The notes: a model not told the origin generated them from the letters alone. A DNA stretch of 19,955 nt from an uncultured Pelagibacteraceae bacterium (GCA_902608305.1 CACLNK010000016.1:1-19955); one strand, 5' to 3'. Counted from the first letter of the stretch, positions 1 through 8,478 are shown. Translations and numbers: made by a program.

Positions 1-1189
1 TTACAAATTTCCATAATAATTCTTTAGTATCGGCATTACTTGTTTCGACTAAATTTAATAACATAGAAAAAGTCATAATTATCTTTTCTTTTGGCATTTC
101 TCCATTATGTACATGCCAAACTGGATTCATTAATAATTGCAATTCATTTTGAGTTTTCCCTTTTTCTATAAAATCTAAATATTCATCTACTGCTTTTGGT
201 ACAATTTCTCTATAAAGTTTCTTGGCTCTTTTTGGATTCTGATACATAAATAATGATAAACTTTCTGGTGATGCATATTCTAACCATTGATCAATTGTAA
301 TGCCATTTCCTTTTGATTTTGAAATTTTTTCACCTTTTTCATCCAAAAATAATTCATAGGCAAATCCTGATGGGTTATTTTTTCCTAATAGTTTTATTAT
401 CTTTGATGATAAAATTGCACTTTCAATTAAATCTTTTCCATACATTTCAAAATCAACATCCAGAGCATACCATCTCATAGCCCAATCAACTTTCCATTGT
501 AACTTACAATCACCATTTAAAATACTAACTTCAAGTTTTTTTCCATTGTTGTCGAAAATAATTTTAAATTTATCTTTTTTAATTTCTAAAACAGGAATTT
601 CTAAAACAACTCCTGTGTCAGGACATATTGGTAAAAAAGGGCTATAAGTTTTTTGTCTTTCTTTGCCAAGTGTTGGCATTACTATTTCCATAATAGACTG
701 ATAATTTTCAAGAATAATTTCAAGCGTTGAATTAAAATATCCAGATTTATAAAGTTCTGTGGAACTTTTAAAATCATAATTAAATTTAAATTTATTTAAA
801 AATTTTATGAGCATTTCATTATTATGTTCTCCGAAACTTTTAAATTTTTCAAAAGGGTCTGGTACACTTGTTAATGGTTTATGAAGATTGTCACTTAAAA
901 TTTTTTTGTTTGGTACATTTTCAGGTATTTTTCTTAAACCGTCCATATCATCAGAAAAAGTAATTATTTCTTTAGGTAAATCTGTAAGTTGATTTAAAGC
1001 ATTAACAACCATGGTTGTTCTGGCAACTTCTCCGAAAGTTCCTATATGAGGTAATCCGCTTGGGCCATAGCCAGTTTGTAAAATTATTTTACCTTTTTTT
1101 TCTATAAAATTTTTTCTTTCTCTTAAAATTTTTTTTGCTTCAACAAAAGGCCAAGCATTGGTTTTATCTAAATTTATTTTTTCAATCAC
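1..1189 (-). CDS. lysK: Lysyl-tRNA synthetase, class I (3' end cut by window edge)
   Basis: This enzyme charges tRNA-Lys with lysine in the cytoplasm. The visible 396 codons begin VIEKINLDKTNAWPFVEAKK, with a GTG start at 1189-1187. Near residues 45-50 is GPSGLPHIGTF, the class I HIGH-type signature, and near residue 287 is KISKSKGNG, the KMSKS loop. Class I LysRS is typical of archaea; most bacteria use the unrelated class II enzyme, but alphaproteobacteria including SAR11 are a known exception. The family is usually a little over 500 residues, so roughly 130 C-terminal residues (anticodon-binding helical part) lie beyond position 1. No in-frame ATG is available near the N-terminus, so GTG is the likely start. 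It is divergent from trkH across a 91-base gap. The family call is secure; the 3' end cannot be seen. Confidence 0.93.
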   Translation of the reverse strand, partial: MIEKINLDKTNAWPFVEAKKILRERKNFIEKKGKIILQTGYGPSGLPHIGTFGEVARTTMVVNALNQLTDLPKEIITFSDDMDGLRKIPENVPNKKILSDNLHKPLTSVPDPFEKFKSFGEHNNEMLIKFLNKFKFNYDFKSSTELYKSGYFNSTLEIILENYQSIMEIVMPTLGKERQKTYSPFLPICPDTGVVLEIPVLEIKKDKFKIIFDNNGKKLEVSILNGDCKLQWKVDWAMRWYALDVDFEMYGKDLIESAILSSKIIKLLGKNNPSGFAYELFLDEKGEKISKSKGNGITIDQWLEYASPESLSLFMYQNPKRAKKLYREIVPKAVDEYLDFIEKGKTQNELQLLMNPVWHVHNGEMPKEKIIMTFSMLLNLVETSNADTKELLWKFV

Positions 1190-1280
1190 GTGTTATAATA
1201 ACAAAAAGTCAAAAAATTGCTGTTTTTATCAATTCTTATAGTGTTGAAATTTATTTACCATAAAATAATGTTCATTAAAA
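1190..1280. other. Divergent intergenic region lysK / trkH
   Basis: These 91 bases separate two divergently transcribed genes and must hold the promoters for both. The tract is almost entirely A/T, with several TATAAT-like words (for example around 1193-1198 and 1239-1244). No -35/-10 pair with 16-18 base spacing stands out on either strand, and I saw no strong hairpin. I therefore do not assign individual promoter boxes. Confidence 0.4.
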
Positions 1281-2726
1281 ATGTCTAATTACAAAACTGT
1301 GTTTTTTACACTAGGTATTTTACAAATCATACTTGGGATCTCAATGGTCTTCCCAATTATAATTCAAATTATATTTGATGAATTAGACTCATCTTTTATA
1401 GGTGCATCTTTAATTACAATAATATTTGGCACACTATTTTTTTTATCAAATTTAGATCATGATAAAAAACTAAGTTTACAAAATGCCTTTTTGCTAACTG
1501 CTTTATCTTGGCTTAGCATTGCTGTATTTAGCTCACTTCCATTTATTTTTTCAAATTTAAATTTAAGCATTACTGACTCTTTTTTTGAAAGTATGTCAGG
1601 TATTACAACCACTGGTTCAACAATCATTACTGATTTAAATTCATCTCCAAAAGCTATTCTTCTTTGGAGAGCTCTTCTGCAATGGCTGGGGGGAATTGGG
1701 ATAATTGTAATGGCAATTACTTTAATGCCAATAATGAATATCGGGGGAATGCAGTTATTTAAAGTATCTAGCGGTGATGCTTCGGAAAAAATTTTACCTA
1801 AAACAAAAGAGATAACTTTAAGATTAATATTAATTTACTTAATTTTAACATTTCTTTGTTCTTTTTTTTACAACATATGTGGAATGAAATTTTTTGATAG
1901 TTTAACCCATTCAATGACAACGATAGCTACTGGTGGATTTTCTAATTATAATGAATCCATTGGGTACTTTAATAATATAAAAATTGAAATAGTATCAATG
2001 ATTTTTATCATTTTGGGGAGTATACCTTTCATTTCTTATATTAAATTCTTAAGTGGTAAAAAAAATATATTTTATACAGACACGCAAATTAAATCTTTTA
2101 TTAAAATTATTTTTTATTCAATTATAATTTTGTTTTTTTATTTAACTATTTTTAATAAAAGTTTCTCAGATGTTGGTTTGAGGTCAATTTCATTTAATGT
2201 AATCTCAATTTTAACAGGTACGGGATATGTTACGCAAAACTTTGATGATTGGGGAAGTTTTCCACTTATTTATTTTTTAATATTAATGTTTATTGGGGGA
2301 TGTGCTGGTTCAACGGCTTGTGGAATAAAAATTTTTAGAGTTCAAATTTTGTATTTATTTTTAAAAAATCAATTAAAAAAAATTATTTATCCTAGAGGTA
2401 TATTTATTATAAAATATGACAATAATAATGTTAATGAAAAATTTATGGCTTCAATAATTGCATTTATATACCTGTACATAATTATCTTTTTTATAATCAC
2501 CGCAATGTTATCATTAAGTGGCCTAGATTTTACTACGTCTATTTCAGGAGCTGCCACTTCAATTTCAAATGTAGGTCCTGGACTTGGTGAATTAATAGGA
2601 CCAAATGGTAATTTTTCTCAATTGCCAGATTTTTCAAAATGGATATTAAGCTTTGGAATGATCTTGGGTAGGTTAGAATTATTTGCTATACTAGTTCTAT
2701 TTTTACCATCCTTTTGGGTAAAATAA
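1281..2726 (+). CDS. trkH: TrkH-family potassium uptake membrane protein
   Basis: This inner-membrane K+ channel subunit normally works with the cytoplasmic gating protein TrkA, which is not in this window. The 481-residue product is strongly hydrophobic, with about ten or more membrane segments, as in the TrkH/KtrB superfamily of four M1-P-M2 repeats. The four pore loops are recognisable: TTTGST near residues 109-114, ATGGFS near 216-221, TGTGY near 312-316, and SNVGPG near 430. The central glycine of each selectivity filter is present. The length matches TrkH (about 480). The ATG at 1281 is preferred; an upstream ATG at 1268 is in another frame and stops quickly. It heads a tight four-gene plus-strand run, with the ampG-like start 2 bases after its stop. 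Confidence 0.93.
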   Translation: MSNYKTVFFTLGILQIILGISMVFPIIIQIIFDELDSSFIGASLITIIFGTLFFLSNLDHDKKLSLQNAFLLTALSWLSIAVFSSLPFIFSNLNLSITDSFFESMSGITTTGSTIITDLNSSPKAILLWRALLQWLGGIGIIVMAITLMPIMNIGGMQLFKVSSGDASEKILPKTKEITLRLILIYLILTFLCSFFYNICGMKFFDSLTHSMTTIATGGFSNYNESIGYFNNIKIEIVSMIFIILGSIPFISYIKFLSGKKNIFYTDTQIKSFIKIIFYSIIILFFYLTIFNKSFSDVGLRSISFNVISILTGTGYVTQNFDDWGSFPLIYFLILMFIGGCAGSTACGIKIFRVQILYLFLKNQLKKIIYPRGIFIIKYDNNNVNEKFMASIIAFIYLYIIIFFIITAMLSLSGLDFTTSISGAATSISNVGPGLGELIGPNGNFSQLPDFSKWILSFGMILGRLELFAILVLFLPSFWVK

Positions 2727-2728
2727 AT

Positions 2729-4105
2729 ATGATAGAATTGAAAAAACAATCATTATCCGAAAGTTTTTCTGTCTACTTCGATAAAAGAATGCTTAGAATT
2801 TTGCTTTTAGGGGCAATTTCGGGATTCCCGTGGGTATTAATAGGAAGTAGTTTAAGTTTATGGCTTAAGGAAGAAGGTTTAAGCCGTTCAACAATTGGTT
2901 GGGCAGGTTTAATTTTTGGTGTTTATGCTTTTAACTATTTATGGGCACCACTAATCGATAGAATTCAAATACCTATTTTAACAAAAAAACTAGGCCATAG
3001 AAGAGCTTGGATAGTTTTAATGCAAATTGCAATTTTACTATGCTTAATTGTTTGGAGTTATATTAATCCAACAGAAAACTTAGCATTGTTAATTACTATT
3101 GGATTAATTATTGCAATTGCTTCTGCGACTCAAGATATAACGGTAGATGCATTAAGAATTGAACAAATTGGAGAAAGTGAAGGAAATTCAATGGCAGCTG
3201 GAGCTGCAATGGCAGTTGTTGGTTGGTGGACAGGTTACAAATTAGGAGGAGTTATAGCACTATTCACAGCAGAATATTTTCAAAATATAGGCATAGCTAA
3301 TTATTGGCAAACAACTTTTTTAATTTTGGGCATTGTCATAATTTTAATGAACATAGGTTTAATGTTTGTTCATGAGCCAGTTTTAACTGAAAGACAATCA
3401 AAACAAAGAGAAACTGATGAATTAATAGAAAATAAACTTGGATCAAAAAATATTATAACTAGCTTAACTGCTTGGGTAACTGGCACAATAGGCGGGCCTA
3501 TAATTAGTTTCTTTAAAAAAAATGGATTTTCTATTGCTGTTGGAATTTTAAGTTTTGTATTTTTATTCAAAATAGGAGAAGCTTTCTTGGGACGTATGTC
3601 CATTGTTTTTTACAAAGAAATAGGATTTTCTAAAGGTGATATTGCTATTTACTCAAAAACCTTAGGTTGGATAACTACTGTTATTTTTACATTGTTGGGC
3701 GGATTATTTGTAATTAGATCTGGAGTTTTAAAAGCAATGTTTCTTGCTGGAATAACAATGGCATTAACTAATTTATTATTTACTGCTTTAGCGTGGAGTG
3801 GTAAATCTGAATTACTATTTGCGGTTGCTGTCATATTTGATGATATAGCAGCTGCATTTGCAACCGTAGCATTTGTTGCTTTTATATCATTATTGGTTGA
3901 TAGAACATATACAGCAACCCAATATGCATTACTTGCTTCTATTGGAACAGCTGGAAGAACTACACTTGCGTCCTCGTCTGGAGCCTTAGTTGATTGGTTA
4001 AATGGCGACTGGGGAACATTTTTTATTTTAACAGCGGTTATGGTTATTCCATCTTTGATTTGTTTATGGTTTATCAAAGACAAATTAAAACTTGGTGAAA
4101 AATAA
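2729..4105 (+). CDS. ampG: AmpG-like muropeptide permease (MFS transporter)
   Basis: Probable inner-membrane importer of anhydro-muropeptides released during cell-wall turnover, of the AmpG branch of the major facilitator superfamily. The product is about 458 residues with roughly 12-14 membrane segments. Near the N-terminus is LGAISGFPWVLIGSSLSLWL, typical of AmpG proteins. The stretch ASATQDITVDALRIE corresponds to the conserved AmpG motif containing QD and D, and a W-rich GWWTGYKLGG segment follows. I chose ATG at 2729, two bases after the trkH stop, rather than an in-frame TTG at 2714 that lies inside trkH. The stop overlaps the start of the downstream NlpC/P60 peptidase, which fits a murein-salvage partnership. 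No ampD, nagZ or beta-lactamase gene is visible nearby, so the exact substrate is inferred from the family. Confidence 0.85.
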   Translation: MIELKKQSLSESFSVYFDKRMLRILLLGAISGFPWVLIGSSLSLWLKEEGLSRSTIGWAGLIFGVYAFNYLWAPLIDRIQIPILTKKLGHRRAWIVLMQIAILLCLIVWSYINPTENLALLITIGLIIAIASATQDITVDALRIEQIGESEGNSMAAGAAMAVVGWWTGYKLGGVIALFTAEYFQNIGIANYWQTTFLILGIVIILMNIGLMFVHEPVLTERQSKQRETDELIENKLGSKNIITSLTAWVTGTIGGPIISFFKKNGFSIAVGILSFVFLFKIGEAFLGRMSIVFYKEIGFSKGDIAIYSKTLGWITTVIFTLLGGLFVIRSGVLKAMFLAGITMALTNLLFTALAWSGKSELLFAVAVIFDDIAAAFATVAFVAFISLLVDRTYTATQYALLASIGTAGRTTLASSSGALVDWLNGDWGTFFILTAVMVIPSLICLWFIKDKLKLGEK

Positions 4106-4841
4106 TTTTTTTTGTAAAAGCTTGTATATTGATTTATATGAATACCCTTCTTATAAATCGAAAGTTAGTTCACAAATTCTCTATGGTGAAAAATTTAAAA
4201 TTTTATTAAAAAAAAAAAATTGGTTCAAAATTAAAACATCATATGACAACTATATAGGTTATATTAAAAAAATACATTACACAGAAAAATTTAATCCAAC
4301 ACATAAAATAAGTAATTTAAAGGCAAGAATTTTTAAACACCCCAAAAATTTAATAAAATACAAATCAAAAAATTCTTTGCCATTTGCAAGTAAAATTGAA
4401 GTTTTGAAAAAATATAAGAATTTTATCATGTTCGACAAGAATAAATGGTTGCATATAAAAGATATTAATAAAATTAATTACCAAGAAAAAAATTTTATTA
4501 AAATTTTAAAACTGTTTATTAATTGTAAATATAAATGGGGTGGTAAAACTTTTAATGGTATTGACTGTTCTGGACTCCTGCAAATATTTTTTCAATTTAA
4601 TAATAAATTTGTACCAAGAGATACGAAAGATCAAATCAAATTTTTTAATAAAAAAAAAAAAAATTTAAATAAAAATTATTTAATTTTTTGGAAAGGACAC
4701 GTAGCAATTTCCATCAATAAAAATTCATTAATTCATGCTTATGGGCCAAAAAAAAAGGTTTTAATTATGGATATAAAAAAAACGATAAATGAGATTAGAC
4801 AAAATGCCAATCTTGAAGTAATTACAAAATATAAAAACTAA
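4095..4841 (+). CDS. SH3-domain + NlpC/P60 family cysteine peptidase
   Basis: Likely a gamma-D-glutamyl-L-diamino acid endopeptidase that cleaves murein peptides, resembling YkfC and dipeptidyl-peptidase VI. The first ~125 residues look like bacterial SH3-like repeats (DLYEYPS...YGEKFKILLK...IGYIKK). The catalytic half contains YKWGGKTFNGIDCSGLL with the nucleophile Cys158, WKGHVAIS with His202, and LIHAYG with His214 (numbered from GTG). No signal peptide is visible, so the protein is probably cytoplasmic, acting on peptides imported by the overlapping AmpG-like permease. The start is uncertain: TTG 4092, GTG 4095 and TTG 4122 are possible, and an in-frame stop at 4086 excludes anything further upstream. 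GTG 4095 overlaps the ampG stop by 11 bases. The gene carries A12 and A14 runs, both in frame. Confidence 0.85.
   Translation: MKNNFFCKSLYIDLYEYPSYKSKVSSQILYGEKFKILLKKKNWFKIKTSYDNYIGYIKKIHYTEKFNPTHKISNLKARIFKHPKNLIKYKSKNSLPFASKIEVLKKYKNFIMFDKNKWLHIKDINKINYQEKNFIKILKLFINCKYKWGGKTFNGIDCSGLLQIFFQFNNKFVPRDTKDQIKFFNKKKKNLNKNYLIFWKGHVAISINKNSLIHAYGPKKKVLIMDIKKTINEIRQNANLEVITKYKN
4208..4219 (+). repeat. A12 homopolymer inside the NlpC/P60 gene
   Basis: Twelve consecutive A bases encode part of a Leu-Leu-Lys-Lys-Lys-Asn stretch in the SH3-like region. The reading frame is intact with this count. Such a run is a known risk site for polymerase slippage and for sequencing indels. Confidence 0.9.
4650..4663 (+). 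repeat. A14 homopolymer inside the NlpC/P60 gene
   Basis: Fourteen consecutive A bases encode Lys-Lys-Lys-Lys-Asn between the catalytic cysteine and the catalytic histidine. It is the longest single-base run I noticed in the window. The frame is intact as written, but loss or gain of one A would remove His202 and His214. Confidence 0.9.
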
Positions 4842-6392
4842 ATGGATTTAAAAAAACTCGAAAATAAAATTAATATAATTAAGAATAAATTAAGAGTGGG
4901 AAATTCTGATGAAGTAATTCGAGATACAAAATCACTTATTAAAAAATTTAGCGACCAGCAAATACTCTATAATATTTTATCCTTAGCATATCAGCAAAAA
5001 GGTGAAAATGATAAGTCAATAGATTTATTAACCAATGCACTTAAAAAAAATCCAAAAAATATTTTTTTTTTAAATAATATAGGAGTAAGTTATTACAACA
5101 AAAAAAACTTAGTTGAAGCAGAATATTATTTTAAGAGGGTTCTCGAAATAAATCCCAATTATATAAATGCCTTAAATAATTTAGGTAATTTAAAAAAAGA
5201 TTTAGATCTTTTGGATGAAGCTAAGAATTTTTATAAAAAATCTGTTAAATTGAATGATAATGTTATGGAGACGCATTATAATCTAGGACTACTTTATCAA
5301 CAATTTGGTAATTTCGAAAAATCTCTTTATCACTACAAAAAAACTTTAGAATTAAATCCAAAATTTACAAAAGCTGACCATGAAATTGCAATGATAACAA
5401 AATATTCATCTAAAAATAAGCATTTTTTAGATATACAAAAAAAATTAACTAACAAAGATCTTAATGACTTTGAAAAATTAGAATTACATTTTGCTCTAGG
5501 AAAAGCGTATGACGATTTAAAAGATTATAAAAATTCTTTTTTTCATATAGAACGTGCAAATTTATTAAAAAAGAAAATTACAAAATATAACATCAAAAAT
5601 GATGTTAAATTATTTGATAATATTAAAAGCTTTTTTTCAAAAATTTCCTTAAATAAATTAAATTCTAATAAAAAAAAAATTATTTTTATTTTAGGTATGC
5701 CTAGATCAGGTACAACACTTGTAGAACAAATTATATCAAGCCATAAAAATGTATATGGGGGTGGAGAAATTCCTATTTTAGGACAAGCTTTTTATGAAAA
5801 ATTTAAAAATAATAATCAATTGAATAAAAATAACGAGATATCTATAAATTATTATAATGAACTAATTGATATTCAAAAAAAATATATTGAACAAATATCA
5901 ATAATAGACAATTCACAAAAAGTTTTTACAGATAAAGCGCCTTTAAACTTTAGGTGGATAGGTTTTATTCTTTCAGTATTCCCAAACTCAAAAATTATTC
6001 ACTGCAAAAGAAAAAAAATTGATAATTGTTGGTCAATTTATAAAAATAATTTTGCTGGTAGTTTAAATTTTTCTTATAACTTAGAAGATCTTGGTTTTTT
6101 TCATAATTTATATGAAGAACTTATGTCTTTTTGGAATAATAAATTTAAAGATAAAATTTATAATTTATCTTATGAAGATTTAATTAATAACCAAGATGCT
6201 CAAATTAAGCTTTTAATCAAATTTTGTGGTTTAGATTGGGATCCAAATTGCCTTGAATTTCATAAAAACACAAAAATAATTAAAACAGTAAGTTTTGCAC
6301 AAGCTAGAAAACCTATCTATAAATCATCAATAAATTCATCAAGTAAATATTTGAAATATCTTAATAAACTCACATCTGTCCTTAAATCTTAA
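4842..6392 (+). CDS. TPR-repeat protein fused to a sulfotransferase domain
   Basis: A 516-residue two-part protein. Residues ~20-255 hold about five tetratricopeptide repeats (for example LGLLYQQFGNFEKSLYHYKK), a protein-binding scaffold. Residues ~280-510 are a sulfotransferase domain with the 5'-phosphosulfate-binding loop GMPRSGTT at 285-292. A 3'-phosphate-binding-like segment, IIHCKRKKIDNCWSIYKNNF, lies around residues 385-404. Family members use PAPS to sulfate a hydroxyl or amine; the acceptor here is unknown. Such TPR-sulfotransferases are common in marine alphaproteobacteria. ATG follows the upstream stop codon with no gap, so the gene is probably translationally coupled to the NlpC/P60 gene. 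There is no signal peptide. Its stop abuts the tyrA stop on the other strand. The domain call is firm; the substrate is not known. Confidence 0.87.
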   Translation: MDLKKLENKINIIKNKLRVGNSDEVIRDTKSLIKKFSDQQILYNILSLAYQQKGENDKSIDLLTNALKKNPKNIFFLNNIGVSYYNKKNLVEAEYYFKRVLEINPNYINALNNLGNLKKDLDLLDEAKNFYKKSVKLNDNVMETHYNLGLLYQQFGNFEKSLYHYKKTLELNPKFTKADHEIAMITKYSSKNKHFLDIQKKLTNKDLNDFEKLELHFALGKAYDDLKDYKNSFFHIERANLLKKKITKYNIKNDVKLFDNIKSFFSKISLNKLNSNKKKIIFILGMPRSGTTLVEQIISSHKNVYGGGEIPILGQAFYEKFKNNNQLNKNNEISINYYNELIDIQKKYIEQISIIDNSQKVFTDKAPLNFRWIGFILSVFPNSKIIHCKRKKIDNCWSIYKNNFAGSLNFSYNLEDLGFFHNLYEELMSFWNNKFKDKIYNLSYEDLINNQDAQIKLLIKFCGLDWDPNCLEFHKNTKIIKTVSFAQARKPIYKSSINSSSKYLKYLNKLTSVLKS

Positions 6393-7292
6393 TTAAAATC
6401 TACCAAAATCAGGTTTGTTTATATCTTGTTTTAATAAAAGAATTTTCTTTCTTACTTTTTTTGTATTAATTAACTTTTTGATTATTTGATTATTATTTTT
6501 AACACTAATATCTTTTTTAAAAGCTTTAAGATTTTTAATAAATAAATTAATTGCAGAAATAATATTTTTTTGATTACTAAAAAAAATATCTCTCCACATA
6601 ATTTCATTACTTGCTGCAATACGTGAAAAATCTCGTAATCCTCCTGCGCTAAATTTAATTAAATTATATTTTTTTCCTTTTTCAAAGTCAGTTGCTGTTT
6701 TGACCAAATTATAAGCGATTAAGTGAGGTAAATGACTTGTTATCGAAAAAATAGCATCGTGTTGTTTCGAATTCATCATAATAACTTTAGAACCTAATTT
6801 TTTCCAAAATGATTTGAGTCTAGATAAATGTGTTTTATCAATATCTTTTTCTTTAATTAAAATACACCACTTATTTTTAAATAAATCTTTATCTCCATAT
6901 TCAGCTCCACTTACTTCAGATCCAGCTATTGGATGAGAAGGAATCCAAGTTATATTTTTGTTTAATTGTTTTTTAACTTTTTTAGAGCTCAATTCTTTAG
7001 TAGATCCTACATCTGTTACGATTGTTTTGTTTGTATTAAATTTATTTATTTTTGAAATAAAATTTGAATATTGACTCATTGGAGTACAAAAAATTACTAA
7101 ATCAAAATTAACAGAAATATTTTTTAACTTATTGATTACCTTACAACTAATTTTTAATTTTTTTATTATTGATATATTTTTTTTTGATTTTTCGTAAATA
7201 TAAATATTTTTTGATACTCTGTGAGCATGTACAGCTCTTAATACTGAAGAACCTATTAATCCACATCCAATTATAAGAATATTTTTCATCAT
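6393..7292 (-). CDS. tyrA: Prephenate / arogenate (cyclohexadienyl) dehydrogenase
   Basis: Catalyses NAD(P)-dependent oxidative decarboxylation of prephenate (or arogenate) in tyrosine synthesis. The N-terminus ILIIGCGLIGSS is a GxGxxG dinucleotide-binding loop. Conserved family segments include SHPIAGSEVSGAEYG, with the catalytic-type His and the Gly-Ser, and the later ITSHLPHLIAYNLV helix. At 299 residues it matches the stand-alone alphaproteobacterial TyrA/TyrC type without fused chorismate mutase or ACT domain. The ATG at 7292 overlaps the hisC stop in an ATGA junction, so the two are almost certainly co-translated; a second ATG at 7289 immediately follows. Its stop directly abuts that of the TPR-sulfotransferase. 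Choice between prephenate and arogenate as substrate cannot be made from the sequence. Confidence 0.92.
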   Translation of the reverse strand: MMKNILIIGCGLIGSSVLRAVHAHRVSKNIYIYEKSKKNISIIKKLKISCKVINKLKNISVNFDLVIFCTPMSQYSNFISKINKFNTNKTIVTDVGSTKELSSKKVKKQLNKNITWIPSHPIAGSEVSGAEYGDKDLFKNKWCILIKEKDIDKTHLSRLKSFWKKLGSKVIMMNSKQHDAIFSITSHLPHLIAYNLVKTATDFEKGKKYNLIKFSAGGLRDFSRIAASNEIMWRDIFFSNQKNIISAINLFIKNLKAFKKDISVKNNNQIIKKLINTKKVRKKILLLKQDINKPDFGRF

Positions 7293-8368
7293 TTTTTAAA
7301 AATTTTATTAAGAATACTTACAAGTTTATTATTAGCAGCGCTACTACCAATTGTTAATCTTAAAGCATTTTTAATTTTATAAGTCTGCATCGATCTTAAA
7401 ATAATTCCGTTATTTTCTAACTTTTTTTTAATATAGTTTGCAGAATATTTACATTTGCTAAAATTTAATAATAAGAAATTGGTAGCAACCTCATTTGTAA
7501 TTATATTTAATTTATTTAAAATTTTTTTAATTTTATTGGCCCAAATAAAATTATGTTTAACTGATTTATTAATAAAACTTTTATCCTTTAAAGCGGCAAC
7601 AGCTGCTAATTGGGCTGCCATATTTACATTAAATGGAGGCTTAATAATATTCATAGCATCAATAATTTTTTTTGGACCATAACCCCATCCTATTCTTAAT
7701 GACGCTAATCCATATATCTTAGAAAAAGTTCTTAATATTATAACATTCTTACTTTTCTTAAAAAGTCTTAGTCCTGAAGCATAGTCTTTTTTTTGTATAT
7801 ATTCATCGTAAGCATCATCAACGACTAATAAAATGTTGCTTTTAAGTTTTTTTCTTAATTCCAATAATTCATTTTTTTTTAGATAAGTTCCTGTTGGATT
7901 ATTTGGATTCGCCAAAAAAACAATTTTAGTTTTTTTTGATACTTTTTTTATAATTTCAGAAACAGATATTTTAAAATTATTTTCTTTTGCATATAACACT
8001 TTAGCCCCAGATATTTTCGAGTAAATTCTGTACATTAAAAAACTGTATTGAGGCACTATTACTTCATCTTTTGGTTTTAAAAATAATTGACAAATAATTT
8101 GAATAATTTCATCTGAACCAGCCCCACAAATAATTTTTCCAAATTCACAGTTAAATTTTTTTGAAATGTTTAGCCTTAAATTATTTGATTTACTATCAGG
8201 GTATTTAGAAAGATTAATTTTCTTATTAATTTCTTTCTTAGCTTTGGGACTTGTACCTAAAGCTGACTCATTTGCGGACAGTTTTATGATTTTCTTAATT
8301 CTGTATAACCTTGATTTACCAGGTTTATAAGTTTCAAGACTATTTGTTTTAAATTTTGTTAATATCAT
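7289..8368 (-). CDS. hisC: Histidinol-phosphate (and/or aromatic) aminotransferase
   Basis: A fold-type I PLP aminotransferase of the HisC family, 359 residues, which is the normal length. NPNNPTG lies at residues 154-160, the DDAY motif at 184-187 supplies the Asp and Tyr that contact PLP, and the Schiff-base lysine is K217 in RTFSKIYGLASLR. The N-terminal KLSANESALG is the typical HisC substrate-loop opening. HisC converts imidazole-acetol phosphate to histidinol phosphate. Linkage by an ATGA overlap to tyrA suggests that it also, or mainly, transaminates prephenate or 4-hydroxyphenylpyruvate, as seen for alphaproteobacterial hisC-tyrA pairs. The ATG at 8368 leaves a 192-base divergent gap to metX. 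No clear promoter for hisC could be picked from the AT-rich stretch 8369-8440. Confidence 0.92.
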   Translation of the reverse strand: MILTKFKTNSLETYKPGKSRLYRIKKIIKLSANESALGTSPKAKKEINKKINLSKYPDSKSNNLRLNISKKFNCEFGKIICGAGSDEIIQIICQLFLKPKDEVIVPQYSFLMYRIYSKISGAKVLYAKENNFKISVSEIIKKVSKKTKIVFLANPNNPTGTYLKKNELLELRKKLKSNILLVVDDAYDEYIQKKDYASGLRLFKKSKNVIILRTFSKIYGLASLRIGWGYGPKKIIDAMNIIKPPFNVNMAAQLAAVAALKDKSFINKSVKHNFIWANKIKKILNKLNIITNEVATNFLLLNFSKCKYSANYIKKKLENNGIILRSMQTYKIKNALRLTIGSSAANNKLVSILNKIFKK

Positions 8369-8444
8369 TTTATTAATTTATATACCTATCTTTATAATTA
8401 AATTAATCAATATTTATTGGGAATTAATGAAATTAATAAAAAAA

Positions 8445-8473
8445 TTGACATATGGAATCTCATCTAGTACAAA
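8445..8473 (+). promoter_or_regulatory. Sigma-70-type promoter for the metX transcript
   Basis: A perfect -35 hexamer TTGACA lies at 8445-8450. After 17 bases comes TACAAA at 8468-8473, matching four of six positions of the -10 consensus. A start 6-8 bases after the -10 box falls near 8479-8481, exactly where the 5' strand of the SAM-II P1 stem begins. The fit of promoter spacing to aptamer start supports both calls. Confidence 0.7.
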
Positions 8474-8478
8474 AAAGC

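Noticed and set aside
2714..2728. TTG at 2714 as the start of the AmpG-like gene
   Set aside because: ATG at 2729 sits two bases after the trkH stop, is the better codon, and the five extra residues add nothing conserved.
3649..4083. A 144-codon minus-strand open frame inside ampG
   Set aside because: It is the complement of a conserved membrane protein gene, its translation has no recognisable domain, and it has no own spacing or ribosome-binding site.
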